Positions 23,711 to 32,016 of a DNA stretch of 35,809 nt are shown piece after piece; positions within the stretch are counted from its first letter, which is position 1; each line of letters starts with the position of its first letter. The position numbers and the translations under genes were made by a program. Source of the stretch: Haliea sp. (GTDB lineage: Bacteria > Pseudomonadota > Gammaproteobacteria > Pseudomonadales > Halieaceae); contig PKDD01000177.1 in NCBI GenBank assembly GCA_002862465.1, positions 1-35,809 on the forward strand, given 5' to 3'. The notes beneath the pieces were generated by a model, which made no database searches, was not told the DNA's origin, and saw nothing but the letters and a program-made list of their open reading frames with translations.

Positions 23711-24892
23711 GTGAGCGAGCTTGAACAATTTCGTCAGGAGACGCGAGTCTGGCTGCAGGAAAATTGTCCCGAGGTCATGCGTCAGCAGGCCAAAGGCTTT
23801 GAGGACATTTTTAATGGGGGGCGCAACCCCGAAATAACCCATCCAGATCAAAAGCTTTGGTGCGATCGCATGGCGGCTCGTGGCTGGACGGTTCCCCAAT
23901 GGCCTAAGGAGTACGGCGGCGGCGGGCTGAATGAAGAAGAGGTGAGAGTCCTCGCTCAGGAGATGGCCGCCATCGGTGCCCGCCCTGCATTGACCAGTTT
24001 TGGTATTTCTATGCTCGGCCCGGCGCTCCTGCACTTTGGTTCTGAGGAGCAAAAGCTTGAGCATCTACCTAAAATCGTGCGCGGTGAGATTCGCTGGTGT
24101 CAGGGTTATTCTGAGCCGAACTCTGGCTCAGACCTGGCTAGCTTAGCGACCAAAGCTGAAGACAAAGGCGATCATTATGTGATCAACGGCCAGAAAATTT
24201 GGACGTCCTATGCAGACAAGTCGGACTGGATATTTTGTCTGGTGCGGACCGATAGCTCGGGCACTAAGCATGAAGGCATCAGCTTTGTGCTGTTCGATAT
24301 GGCTCAGGAGGGCGTGACGACTCGTCCCATCAAATTGATCAGTGGCAGTTCCCCGTTTTGCGAAACCTTTTTTGATAATGCGATCGCCGACAAGAGAAAC
24401 CTAGTCGGCGAAGAGGGAAATGGCTGGACCATCGCGAAGTACCTACTGACGCATGAGCGGGAGATGATCTCTTCTTTTGGGACCGCACCTAAACAGTCTG
24501 TCGGTCAGATCGCACTGGATAATATCGGAGCCGACCCCTCTGGCCGACTATCTAACACAGTACTGCGCCATACTATCGCTCAGTATCAGCTCGATAGCAT
24601 GGCCTTTGGCGCCACTATGGCGCGCGTCGGCGATGAGTCAAAAGCAGGAAAGGGGCTCGGCGCGGCATCGTCCATATTTAAGTATTATGGAACTGAACTG
24701 AATAAGCGCCGCAATGAACTCAATTTAGCTGTATGCGGTGAATCCGGTTTGGGTTGGGAGGGAGAGGCATATCATGAGGGCGCAATCAGTCGAGCTTGGC
24801 TTCGCTCCAAGGGTAATTCTATCGAGGGTGGTACCTCGGAGGTGCAACTTAACATTATTGCCAAGCGCGTGCTTGGACTTCCCGACGCATAG
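23711..24892 (+). CDS. Acyl-CoA dehydrogenase, presumed catalytic subunit of a pair
   Basis: A 393-residue FAD flavoenzyme that would oxidise an acyl-CoA to the 2-enoyl-CoA. Seen: GWTVPQWPKEYGGGG near residue 60, WCQGYSEPNSGSDLASL (about 129-145), YVINGQKIWTS and the C-terminal GNSIEGGTSEVQLNIIAKRVLGLP. The MCAD-type catalytic Glu position is shifted in IEGG, but a Glu is present at about residue 249 (THERE), the place used by isovaleryl-CoA dehydrogenase-like and mycobacterial FadE enzymes. It starts at GTG 23711 behind GAGGTGG. It is the first gene of a four-gene operon; the next gene encodes a second dehydrogenase lacking a base, so the two probably form a heteromer as in steroid side-chain FadE pairs. 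Confidence 0.88.
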   Translation: MSELEQFRQETRVWLQENCPEVMRQQAKGFEDIFNGGRNPEITHPDQKLWCDRMAARGWTVPQWPKEYGGGGLNEEEVRVLAQEMAAIGARPALTSFGISMLGPALLHFGSEEQKLEHLPKIVRGEIRWCQGYSEPNSGSDLASLATKAEDKGDHYVINGQKIWTSYADKSDWIFCLVRTDSSGTKHEGISFVLFDMAQEGVTTRPIKLISGSSPFCETFFDNAIADKRNLVGEEGNGWTIAKYLLTHEREMISSFGTAPKQSVGQIALDNIGADPSGRLSNTVLRHTIAQYQLDSMAFGATMARVGDESKAGKGLGAASSIFKYYGTELNKRRNELNLAVCGESGLGWEGEAYHEGAISRAWLRSKGNSIEGGTSEVQLNIIAKRVLGLPDA

Positions 24893-24918
24893 CCCCGTTT
24901 AACAGAGGATTAGTAAAA

Positions 24919-26058
24919 ATGGCATTGGTGTTAAACGAAGAGCAGTTGATGTTAAAGGAATCTGCCGCTGGCTTTTTGGCGGAGAATGCCACCGTGACGC
25001 ATCTGCGAGCATTACGTGACAGCAATAGTGAACGTGGGTTCAGCGATGGTGTTTGGAATGAAATGGCGCAGATGGGTTGGGCGGGTATTGCTATTCCGGA
25101 GGCCTTTGGCGGCTTGGGCTATGGTTATACTGGTTTAGGCCTCCTGCTGGAGCAGGCCGGCCGTAATCTCAGTGCAAGTCCTCTACAATCAACTGTTCTA
25201 GTGGCCGCAACCTTAATTGGAGAGTTGGGAAATCCGCAGCAAAAAGAGGGCCTATTGCCAGCTATTGCTGCAGGCCAAAAACTAATTAGTTTGGCACTGC
25301 AGGAAGCGTCGCACCACGCGCCACAGCATTGCGCATTGAGTGCCACTTTGGATGGGGACAGTTATATCCTTAATGGCACGAAGTTGATGGTGCTGGATGC
25401 TGTTGCTGCACAAACTTTTATTGTCATTGCGCGTATCAGTGGGACCCCCGGTGAGGAGCAGGGAATAAGCGCTTTTCTAGTCGATGCGGGCACCGCTGGT
25501 CTGACCGTAGAACGACGTAGTCTGGTAGATTCCCGCAGTGCAGGTGCACTGGTGTGCGAAAATGTGCGGGTCCCTGCGGCCAATCTTATGGGTGCGTCCG
25601 GAAGCGCTTGGGCTGGGCTTAACCGCGCACTGGATATCGCCAATATCGGCCTAGCATCAGAGTTGCTTGGTGTGTCGATTGAAGTGTTTGAAAGAACCAT
25701 CGCCTATCTGCAAGAGCGCAAGCAATTCGGCCGCGTGATTGGTTCTTTTCAGGGTTTACAACATCGTGCTGCTGAACTGTTTGCAGAGTTAGAACTGGCG
25801 CGATCAATTGTATTGAAAGCGCTGCATGCCATTGATGATGACGATCCGGCGTTGCCTTTGATTGCAAGTGCGGCCAAGGCAAAGCTGTGTGAAGTGGCTC
25901 AGCGAGCCACCAATGAGGCTATTCAAATGCATGGTGGCATCGGCATGACCGATGAGTATGAAATTGGCTTTTTCATCAAGCGAGCCCGGGTAATTCAGCA
26001 TACCTTTGGCGACTACAACTATCACCTGGATCGCTTTGCGCGATTTAGTGGCTTTTAG
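24919..26058 (+). CDS. Acyl-CoA dehydrogenase-like subunit lacking a catalytic glutamate
   Basis: A 379-residue acyl-CoA dehydrogenase homologue starting at ATG 24919 (AGAGGA upstream), 26 bp after the previous gene. It has the N-terminal helical domain (GWAGIAIPEAFGGLGYG), a degenerate middle domain (the usual T-E-P motif reads QEASHHAP) and a well kept C-terminal QMHGGIGMTDEYEIGFFIKRA segment. Neither known base position has Glu: the YEGT place reads FGDYN, and the ER place reads ALDIANIGLAS. The GGIGxTxE segment is typical of FAD binding at the dimer interface. This matches the partner subunit in heteromeric enzymes of the mycobacterial ChsE type, in which one half binds and the other catalyses. 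Substrate is unknown. Confidence 0.86.
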   Translation: MALVLNEEQLMLKESAAGFLAENATVTHLRALRDSNSERGFSDGVWNEMAQMGWAGIAIPEAFGGLGYGYTGLGLLLEQAGRNLSASPLQSTVLVAATLIGELGNPQQKEGLLPAIAAGQKLISLALQEASHHAPQHCALSATLDGDSYILNGTKLMVLDAVAAQTFIVIARISGTPGEEQGISAFLVDAGTAGLTVERRSLVDSRSAGALVCENVRVPAANLMGASGSAWAGLNRALDIANIGLASELLGVSIEVFERTIAYLQERKQFGRVIGSFQGLQHRAAELFAELELARSIVLKALHAIDDDDPALPLIASAAKAKLCEVAQRATNEAIQMHGGIGMTDEYEIGFFIKRARVIQHTFGDYNYHLDRFARFSGF

Positions 26059-26086
26059 TTGTGCGTTATAGAGGGAACTTGGAACA

Positions 26087-27799
26087 ATGAAAGCAGACAT
26101 TAAACAATTTGATGAAGCGGTTGCCAGTCTTACCGCAGTCGGTCAGGGCTTTGAAGTGAACACAATAGAGCTTGCGGGTACTAGTTACCGCAACTTTGCC
26201 GCGTTGCCTGCCAACCTTGCGCAATTCTTTACAGTCATGTTGCAGCATTCAGAAAAGGATTTTGCGATTTATTTAGACGAGCGCTATACGTTCGGCCAGG
26301 GCTATCAGCACAGTTGCGAATTTGGCGCGGCGTTAGTAGCCCGCTATGGTCTGGAGAAGGGCGACCGTGTCGCCATTCTGAGTCGCAATAATCCGCAGTG
26401 GATGATGGCGTTTATTGGCACCACTTCTGTGGGCGGCGTGGCCGTGCCGATGAACGGTTGGTGGACCACAGAAGAGTTGGACTACGGTTTTGCAGACAGT
26501 GGTGCAAAGATTGTGATCGCCGATCGCGCGCGGGTGAAGAGACTCATACCTATCGCCGAAAAACACGATCTGCAAATTATTGCCATTGATGATTGCAGTG
26601 GCCTTGACATTGAGTATACGCCATTTGACGAATTACTGCGGGAGTTTTCGGGTCGGGGTATGCCTGAAGTCATGGTTACTTTAGAAGACCACGCGACTAT
26701 TATGTACACTTCCGGTTCCACTGGCCACCCGAAAGGCGCACTGTCAAGCCACAGAGGTGTTTTGGCGGCGCTGTACAGTTGGATGTGTATGGGCGTTGCA
26801 ACCAAAATGACAGGCGCTCAGGCAGCCAGAGATGAGGGGCTGTCGCCTTGTGCCTTGGTGACAATTCCGTTGTTCCACTGTACTGGAAGTCACTCAGCCT
26901 TCATGCTGTCGCTGGTGGTAGGTCGGAAAATGGTGATCATGCACAAGTGGGATGCAGAGGAGGCGTTGCGGCTGATCGAGGCGGAAAAAGTGACATGGTT
27001 CAATGGCGTTCCGACGATGTCGGCGGAGCTGCAGGCGGCAGCGGAGACCACGGTCCGCGATATTACATCGCTGACTGAGATTATGGCGGGCGGCGCGGCT
27101 CGGCCTCCTGAGCAGGTAAAAAAAATCAGTGGTACATTTAAAAATTCTACTCCCGGGATTGGTTACGGGCTGACGGAGACCAATGCACTGGGGGCGGTGA
27201 ATGCGGGCGCCTTTTACGTTTCCAGGCCGGACAGTGCGGGCCGAGTTGTGCCTCCCGTGACTGAATTTCGTATTGTTTCAGAAGACGGCCTTGAGCAGCC
27301 TACAGGCGAACGGGGTGAACTATGCATCAAGTCTCCGGCCAATATACTGGGTTACTGGAACAAGCCTGAGGCCACAGCAGAAGCCTTTGTTGACGGCTGG
27401 TTTCACACCGGCGATATTGCTTATCTGGACGAGGACGGGTTCCTCTATATTGTTGATCGGATAAAGGAAATTATTATTCGCGGGGGTGAAAACATCAGCT
27501 GCATTGAAGTGGAGGCCGCTATTTATTCGCATTCGGATATCCATGAAGCGGCAGTATTTGGGTTGCCCGATGAACGTCTTGGCGAGATCGTAGGTGCGGC
27601 TGTGGTCCTGCGAGAGGGCGTCCAGCTAAGCGCCGACGAACTGCGCACATACTTGGCGAGTCATTTGGCGGTATTTAAAATACCGACCCATATATGGTTT
27701 GCGGCTGAACAGCTTCCGCGCATCGCATCAGGCAAGATTTTTAAACGCCAAATAAAAGCGGACTACGCCGCTGAATTGGCGCGTGATAACCAGCTATGA
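26087..27799 (+). CDS. AMP-forming acyl-CoA synthetase
   Basis: A 570-residue adenylate-forming enzyme that activates a carboxylic acid with ATP and CoA. Motifs in order: the phosphate-binding loop MYTSGSTGHPKGAL (about residue 205), IPLFHCTGSHSAF, GYGLTETNALG (A5 motif), GWFHTGDIAYLDEDGFLYIVDR (hinge Asp/Arg region, A7-A8), and PRIASGKIFKRQIK with the catalytic Lys near the C-terminus. Length is typical for medium or long-chain and steroid-acid ligases. It lies 28 bp after the ACAD pair and 54 bp before the third dehydrogenase. With these genes it would feed one acid into a beta-oxidation-type route. Cytoplasmic or membrane-associated. Confidence 0.9.
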   Translation: MKADIKQFDEAVASLTAVGQGFEVNTIELAGTSYRNFAALPANLAQFFTVMLQHSEKDFAIYLDERYTFGQGYQHSCEFGAALVARYGLEKGDRVAILSRNNPQWMMAFIGTTSVGGVAVPMNGWWTTEELDYGFADSGAKIVIADRARVKRLIPIAEKHDLQIIAIDDCSGLDIEYTPFDELLREFSGRGMPEVMVTLEDHATIMYTSGSTGHPKGALSSHRGVLAALYSWMCMGVATKMTGAQAARDEGLSPCALVTIPLFHCTGSHSAFMLSLVVGRKMVIMHKWDAEEALRLIEAEKVTWFNGVPTMSAELQAAAETTVRDITSLTEIMAGGAARPPEQVKKISGTFKNSTPGIGYGLTETNALGAVNAGAFYVSRPDSAGRVVPPVTEFRIVSEDGLEQPTGERGELCIKSPANILGYWNKPEATAEAFVDGWFHTGDIAYLDEDGFLYIVDRIKEIIIRGGENISCIEVEAAIYSHSDIHEAAVFGLPDERLGEIVGAAVVLREGVQLSADELRTYLASHLAVFKIPTHIWFAAEQLPRIASGKIFKRQIKADYAAELARDNQL

Positions 27800-27853
27800 C
27801 TTAATGATAGTCAAGTAACAGTCTGACAATGAAAATGAAGAAGGAGAGAGGCA

Positions 27854-29077
27854 ATGGATTTAGGCGTTAGCGCAAAACTGGTACCGCTGCTCGAAGAGGT
27901 GCGAGGCTTTATTGAGAAGGAGATTCTCCCGGTAGAGGTCGAGTTCTATGAAGATATCGCAGTGGGTGATCGATGGGAGTGGACTCAGCGTCAAACCGAT
28001 ATTCGGGAGGGCCTGAAAACCAAGGCAAAAGCACGGGGGCTATGGAACTTCTTCCTCACTGAAGGTGAGTCCGGTTCTGGCCTGAATACAGTGGAGTACG
28101 CTTATCTTGCCGAGGAGATGGGCAAGTCACACCTGGCCGCAGAAATATTTAATTGTGCTGCCCCGGATACCGGGAATATGGAAGTGCTGCATAAATACGG
28201 CACTGAGGATCAGAAAAGACAGTGGCTGGAGCCGCTGTTAAATGGTGACATTCGTTCTGCTTTCTCTATGACTGAGCCTGGAGTGGCGTCATCGGATGCG
28301 ACCAATGTCTGCACGCAGGCAGTACGCGATGGCGACGATTGGGTTATTAACGGAGAAAAGCACTATGTGTCTGGCGCCGGCGATCCGCGCTGCAAGATCA
28401 TGATCGTAATGGTAAAAACTGAGCCGGATGCGCCCAAACACCAGCAGCAGTCACAGATACTCGTTCCCACGGACACCCCAGGATTTGAAAACCTGCGCGG
28501 CATGAATGTGTTCTCCATGGATGATGCGCCCCATGGCCATATGCATCAGAAGTTTACTAACGTGCGGGTGCCCAAGGAAAATATTTTGTTGGGATCTGGT
28601 CGCGGTTTTGAGATTTCGCAGGGTCGGCTTGGACCGGGTCGTATCCATCATTGTATGCGCGCTATTGGTGCTGCAGAGAAAGCACTGGAACTGCTTTGCC
28701 AGCGGTCGGTGTCGCGCGTTGCTTTTGGTAAGCCTTTGGCGCGTTTGGGCGGAAATATCGATATTATCGCTAACGCCCGAATGGACATTGAGCAGGCTCG
28801 TCTTCTCACGTTAAAGACGGCGTGGATGATGGATAATGTGGATGCGAAAGAGGCCCGCGTGTGGATTTCGATGATCAAGACGGCGGTGCCTAATATCTCT
28901 ATTCGTATTGTGGATGAGGCAATTCAAATGTTTGGTGCACTGGGTGTGAGTCAGGATACGCCGCTGGCGCATATGTATATGTCTCAGCGCACGCTGCGCT
29001 TAGCTGATGGCCCTGATGCCGTGCACCGCATGGTGGTGGGGCGCAATGAACTGAAACAATATATCCAACAGCAGTAA
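27854..29077 (+). CDS. Acyl-CoA dehydrogenase, ACAD10/11-like
   Basis: A 407-residue flavoenzyme of the group related to human ACAD10 and ACAD11. The middle domain shows FSMTEPGVASSDATN, WVINGEKHYVSGAGDPRCKIMIVM and a HQQQSQILVPTDTPG stretch typical of that group. The C-terminal part has GPGRIHHCMRAIGAAEKALE, AIQMFGALGVSQDTPLAHMY and LRLADGPDAVHR. There the position of the MCAD base (YEG) reads ADG, an Asp in place of Glu, as is usual in this branch. ACAD10/11-like enzymes handle branched, hydroxylated or long chains. A good ribosome site (GGAGAG) precedes ATG 27854. It closes the first operon and is followed by a strong hairpin. Confidence 0.9.
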   Translation: MDLGVSAKLVPLLEEVRGFIEKEILPVEVEFYEDIAVGDRWEWTQRQTDIREGLKTKAKARGLWNFFLTEGESGSGLNTVEYAYLAEEMGKSHLAAEIFNCAAPDTGNMEVLHKYGTEDQKRQWLEPLLNGDIRSAFSMTEPGVASSDATNVCTQAVRDGDDWVINGEKHYVSGAGDPRCKIMIVMVKTEPDAPKHQQQSQILVPTDTPGFENLRGMNVFSMDDAPHGHMHQKFTNVRVPKENILLGSGRGFEISQGRLGPGRIHHCMRAIGAAEKALELLCQRSVSRVAFGKPLARLGGNIDIIANARMDIEQARLLTLKTAWMMDNVDAKEARVWISMIKTAVPNISIRIVDEAIQMFGALGVSQDTPLAHMYMSQRTLRLADGPDAVHRMVVGRNELKQYIQQQ

Positions 29078-29102
29078 AGTAACCCTACGCGCCGTAATGG
29101 CT

Positions 29103-29139
29103 TCAAGCGCCCCCGCTCATGCTGGGCAGGGGCGCTTGA
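29103..29139 (+). terminator. Perfect 11-bp stem hairpin after the first catabolic operon
   Basis: TCAAGCGCCCC pairs with GGGGCGCTTGA without a mismatch around a 15-nt loop, 26 bp after the stop of the third acyl-CoA dehydrogenase. The stem is GC-rich and stable, but the bases that follow (CTATAACC) are not a U-tract, so it may be an imperfect intrinsic terminator or an mRNA-protecting hairpin. Confidence 0.6.
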
Positions 29140-29179
29140 CTATAACCTCAGCCGTGATGACTGAAAAATTTGCTTTAAA

Positions 29180-29211
29180 TTGCGCTAGGACTGATGTACG
29201 TTCTATAGAAC
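29180..29211 (+). promoter_or_regulatory. Promoter with GTTCTATAGAAC palindrome before the second TonB receptor
   Basis: A 12-bp perfect palindrome (29200-29211) overlaps a -10-like TATAGA (29204-29209). TTGCGC at 29180-29185 could serve as a weak -35 at 18 bp. A regulator at the palindrome would cover the -10. The gene starts at 29236. Confidence 0.42.
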
Positions 29212-29235
29212 ACTAATAAGAACGGTTTCAATCGT

Positions 29236-31698
29236 ATGAATATAACTTCTAAGCGGTGCGCGCCGCTTCTCGCGCTTATAGCTTTTTCCTCTGTGACATC
29301 GGTTTATGCTAATGCCGCAGTCAATTCGCTTGAAGAAATCATTGTAACGGCTAATAAACGCGAAGCTTCTATAATGGATACTGCGGCGTCGATCAGCGCT
29401 TTCGATAGTGCTACGCTGGATCAGCTGGGCATAACCGGCAGCCAAGACCTTACGGCGCATACGCCCTCCCTATCAATTACAACGTTTAGAGTCAGCATCC
29501 GTGGAGTAGGGCGACCTAATCTGGCGGTAGGTTCAGAGCCGGGCATCGGTATCTATTGGGACGGTGTGTACAACACGGAAAACGGTATATTCAATTATTC
29601 TGAATTCATGGATATTGAACGCATTGAGGTGTTGCGGGGGCCACAGGGCATTCTATACGGGCGAAATTCTGTCGGCGGCGCGATCAGCTTCATCAGCAAG
29701 CGGCCTAGCGAGGAGTGGGAGGGTAACGTCACAGCGCAACTCACCAATTACGACGGCAGATTAATTCAGGGGTTGGCTAGCGGCCCGATCACTGACACAT
29801 TGAGTGTGTTGGCGGGTGCGTCTTATATCAGCCACGAGGGATTCCAGAAAAACACATACAACGGCAAGGACTATGAGCAGGACAAAACGCCCTATGGTAC
29901 GGTGAGTTTGGAGTATCAGCCCAATGATCGCTGGAATACCGTGCTGAAGGTCATAGGCGTAGACCGCGAGTATCGGCAGGGAAGCCCCTACATATTGGAG
30001 CCTTTCGCACGCGAGTTAGCGCAACCCGTAACGGATGATACTACTGGTGCGGCCATTAGCTTGCCGGGTATGTTCCCCGCGCAGAACTTCGTCAATATGC
30101 GCCAGGGCTTGGCCATAGAGAATCCTGCGCTGCAAGATGAAGATAAAATAACACAAGACCGTAATCCAAATCTCAAAAACCGGCGCTGGGCGGTTTTTCT
30201 GAATAGCGAATACAGCGCAGACACGTTCACCCTCAAGTATACCGGGGGGTATAACAAATACTGGTTCGATACCACAGATGATGCCGACGCCAGCGTTCAG
30301 GCGGACTCGGGCGTCGACTGGACCAAGATTAATGCCAGAGTTGCAGGCTTTGATATTCCTGTCGCGAGTCTCCCCGGCTTTCCAGGGAATCCCATTACCG
30401 GCGCCGATATGACCTTCAATGTCGATCAGGATGCCAGATTCAGTTCCCACGAATTGCAGTACTCGTCGGAATGGGACAGTGATTTCTCGCTGTTGGGCGG
30501 ACTCTATTACTACCACAGCGACGAAAGTCAGGTGGTAGATTTTCGAGAGTGGAATGATCAGTTAATGGAGATGTACCAGTATATCGTCGACCTTGCCAAC
30601 CTCGCTGGCGTCGATGTGGCCAATGTTGTAAGCGACGATAATTATCTTTATCGCGGTGAAGCGAGCGTAGATACCCGATCCTATGCATCCTATGGTCAGC
30701 TATCGTGGGATCTATCACCCAAGACGGTTCTGACCGCCGGTCTGCGTTATTCGTATGACGAAAAAAAGGGCAATGATAATACGTTCGTGCAGTATGTTGG
30801 TGATCCGAATAATCCTACTGTATATAGAAACGAAGACGATAGTTGGGATAAGTGGACCTGGCGTTTGGGCGCAGACCATTATTTGACAGCAGATCAGTTT
30901 CTTTATGCTTTTGTTGCGACGGGTTATCGCTCTGGTGGTTTCAACTTTCAAAAGCCCAGCGCGATTCCCGATGTTGATGTAGTGAAGCCGGAAGAAATTA
31001 TCTCCTATGAGATAGGCTATAAGGGTTCAACCTTTGAAAATCGGCTGAATGTGGGCGCGTCGGTGTATTATTATGATTATACCGATTTGCAGGTAATCAA
31101 GCAGGATGTAGAAAATGGCATCGCTTTGAACACCTTTGAGAATGCCGAAAGCGCTGGTGCTGCGGGTCTGGAGCTTGAGTTCAGGGCTCTGCCGACACCG
31201 AGCGTGATGCTCAGCGGCACGTATTCTTACAATTACACCGAGTTCAAAAACTTTTTCAGCAAAGACGCTAATGCTTGTACCTTAGGACCCTATGCAGTGG
31301 GCGACACTCAAAATACGTTGTGCACGGATGAACAAGACCTGAAAGGTAATGAGTTTGTGTTGACGCCAAAAAATAAGGCGTCTTTGAACGTTACCTATTT
31401 TTGGAAGTTGTTCGACCTAGATTGGTCAGCTACCGGTACTTATGCCTATACCGGCAAACAATGGATGTCGATTTTTAATGACCCACAATACGACAGAGTC
31501 GACAGTTACGATCGCTGGGATGCGCGTGTCAATATGGCCGCGCTTGACCAGCAGTGGGAGTTGACTGCATTCGTCCAAAATATCACCAATGATCGGAATA
31601 TCATTAACCGAGGCCGCCCCATTACGGTGACCCAAAACGCCGGAACCACGCTGTCTGATCCGCGTATTTATGGGTTGAAACTGCAATATAACTTTTAA
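29236..31698 (+). CDS. TonB-dependent outer-membrane receptor in the catabolic locus
   Basis: An 820-residue receptor: signal peptide (LLALIAFSSVTSVYANA), TonB box (LEEIIVTANKRE), a plug domain with VSIRGVGRPNLAVGSEPGIG, YWDGVYN and the IERIEVLRGPQGILYGRN-x-VGGAI segment, then the barrel ending in RIYGLKLQYNF. The EVLRGPQG...YGRNSVGGAI form is the large group found in sphingomonads and marine proteobacteria that take up diverse organic compounds. No convincing ribosome binding site precedes ATG 29236. Lying between two beta-oxidation operons it is a strong candidate importer of the compound they degrade; that link is positional inference. Energy comes from TonB/ExbBD encoded elsewhere. Confidence 0.92.
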   Translation: MNITSKRCAPLLALIAFSSVTSVYANAAVNSLEEIIVTANKREASIMDTAASISAFDSATLDQLGITGSQDLTAHTPSLSITTFRVSIRGVGRPNLAVGSEPGIGIYWDGVYNTENGIFNYSEFMDIERIEVLRGPQGILYGRNSVGGAISFISKRPSEEWEGNVTAQLTNYDGRLIQGLASGPITDTLSVLAGASYISHEGFQKNTYNGKDYEQDKTPYGTVSLEYQPNDRWNTVLKVIGVDREYRQGSPYILEPFARELAQPVTDDTTGAAISLPGMFPAQNFVNMRQGLAIENPALQDEDKITQDRNPNLKNRRWAVFLNSEYSADTFTLKYTGGYNKYWFDTTDDADASVQADSGVDWTKINARVAGFDIPVASLPGFPGNPITGADMTFNVDQDARFSSHELQYSSEWDSDFSLLGGLYYYHSDESQVVDFREWNDQLMEMYQYIVDLANLAGVDVANVVSDDNYLYRGEASVDTRSYASYGQLSWDLSPKTVLTAGLRYSYDEKKGNDNTFVQYVGDPNNPTVYRNEDDSWDKWTWRLGADHYLTADQFLYAFVATGYRSGGFNFQKPSAIPDVDVVKPEEIISYEIGYKGSTFENRLNVGASVYYYDYTDLQVIKQDVENGIALNTFENAESAGAAGLELEFRALPTPSVMLSGTYSYNYTEFKNFFSKDANACTLGPYAVGDTQNTLCTDEQDLKGNEFVLTPKNKASLNVTYFWKLFDLDWSATGTYAYTGKQWMSIFNDPQYDRVDSYDRWDARVNMAALDQQWELTAFVQNITNDRNIINRGRPITVTQNAGTTLSDPRIYGLKLQYNF

Positions 31699-31705
31699 TC
31701 TTGCC

Positions 31706-31741
31706 ATCGGGGGGCTCTGATTCGCTCAGAGTGCTTCCGAT
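31706..31741 (+). terminator. Two-part hairpin after the second TonB receptor gene
   Basis: An inner stem CTCTGA/TCAGAG (31715-31720 with 31726-31731, loop TTCGC) lies inside an outer ATCGG/CCGAT stem (31706-31710 with 31737-31741). It starts 7 bp after the receptor stop. The tail TTCGCAG is not a proper U-tract, so termination is possible but unproven. Confidence 0.4.
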
Positions 31742-31818
31742 TTCGCAGTGATAACGCGTTAGCATAGGATTTCGGAAGTTAGCTGACCCTCCCCGGTATC
31801 CATCCGCCTGGGAGATAA

Positions 31819-31856
31819 AATACTTGAACGCGCTAAATACATACTGTATGTTCAAA
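31819..31856 (+). promoter_or_regulatory. Promoter/operator of the maoC operon, copy 2 of the shared element
   Basis: Same layout as at 23561: -35 TTGAAC (31824-31829), 17-bp spacer, -10 TATGTT (31847-31852), with the inverted repeat CATAC-T-GTATG (31840-31850) over the -10. It lies 160 bp before the maoC start, so the message has a long leader that contains a hairpin (31932-31948) and an FNR-like box. Confidence 0.72.
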
Positions 31857-31931
31857 ACCCTTTTTTGAGCTGGGTTATACAGTCTAGATCTGTTTCTGAT
31901 AGACACTCGACGACACGTTGCTTCCCGGTCA

Positions 31932-31948
31932 GCCACGTCGTGCGTGGC
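31932..31948 (+). repeat. Hairpin GCCACG-N5-CGTGGC in the maoC operon leader
   Basis: A perfect 6+6 bp inverted repeat with a 5-nt loop lies within the predicted transcript leader, about 70 bp before the ATG at 32017. It could be an RNA hairpin or a DNA operator; no sequence family was recognised. Confidence 0.35.
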
Positions 31949-31965
31949 CAGCAAAATAGTATAGC

Positions 31966-31979
31966 TTGATGATAATTAA
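31966..31979. promoter_or_regulatory. FNR/Anr-like box TTGAT-N4-ATTAA
   Basis: Nine of ten conserved positions of the FNR consensus TTGAT-N4-ATCAA are matched, 38 bp before the maoC start. It lies downstream of the main predicted promoter, so it would act as a roadblock or serve another start point. One mismatch in an AT-rich segment means chance is possible. Confidence 0.28.
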
Positions 31980-32016
31980 CCGTTTCTGTTGTAACAAAAC
32001 CGATTAGGAGCACACC

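Noticed and set aside
30016-30516. Minus-strand open frame of 166 codons inside the second TonB receptor gene
   Set aside because: Antisense to a full-length receptor with complete motifs; no signal, domain or start site supports it.
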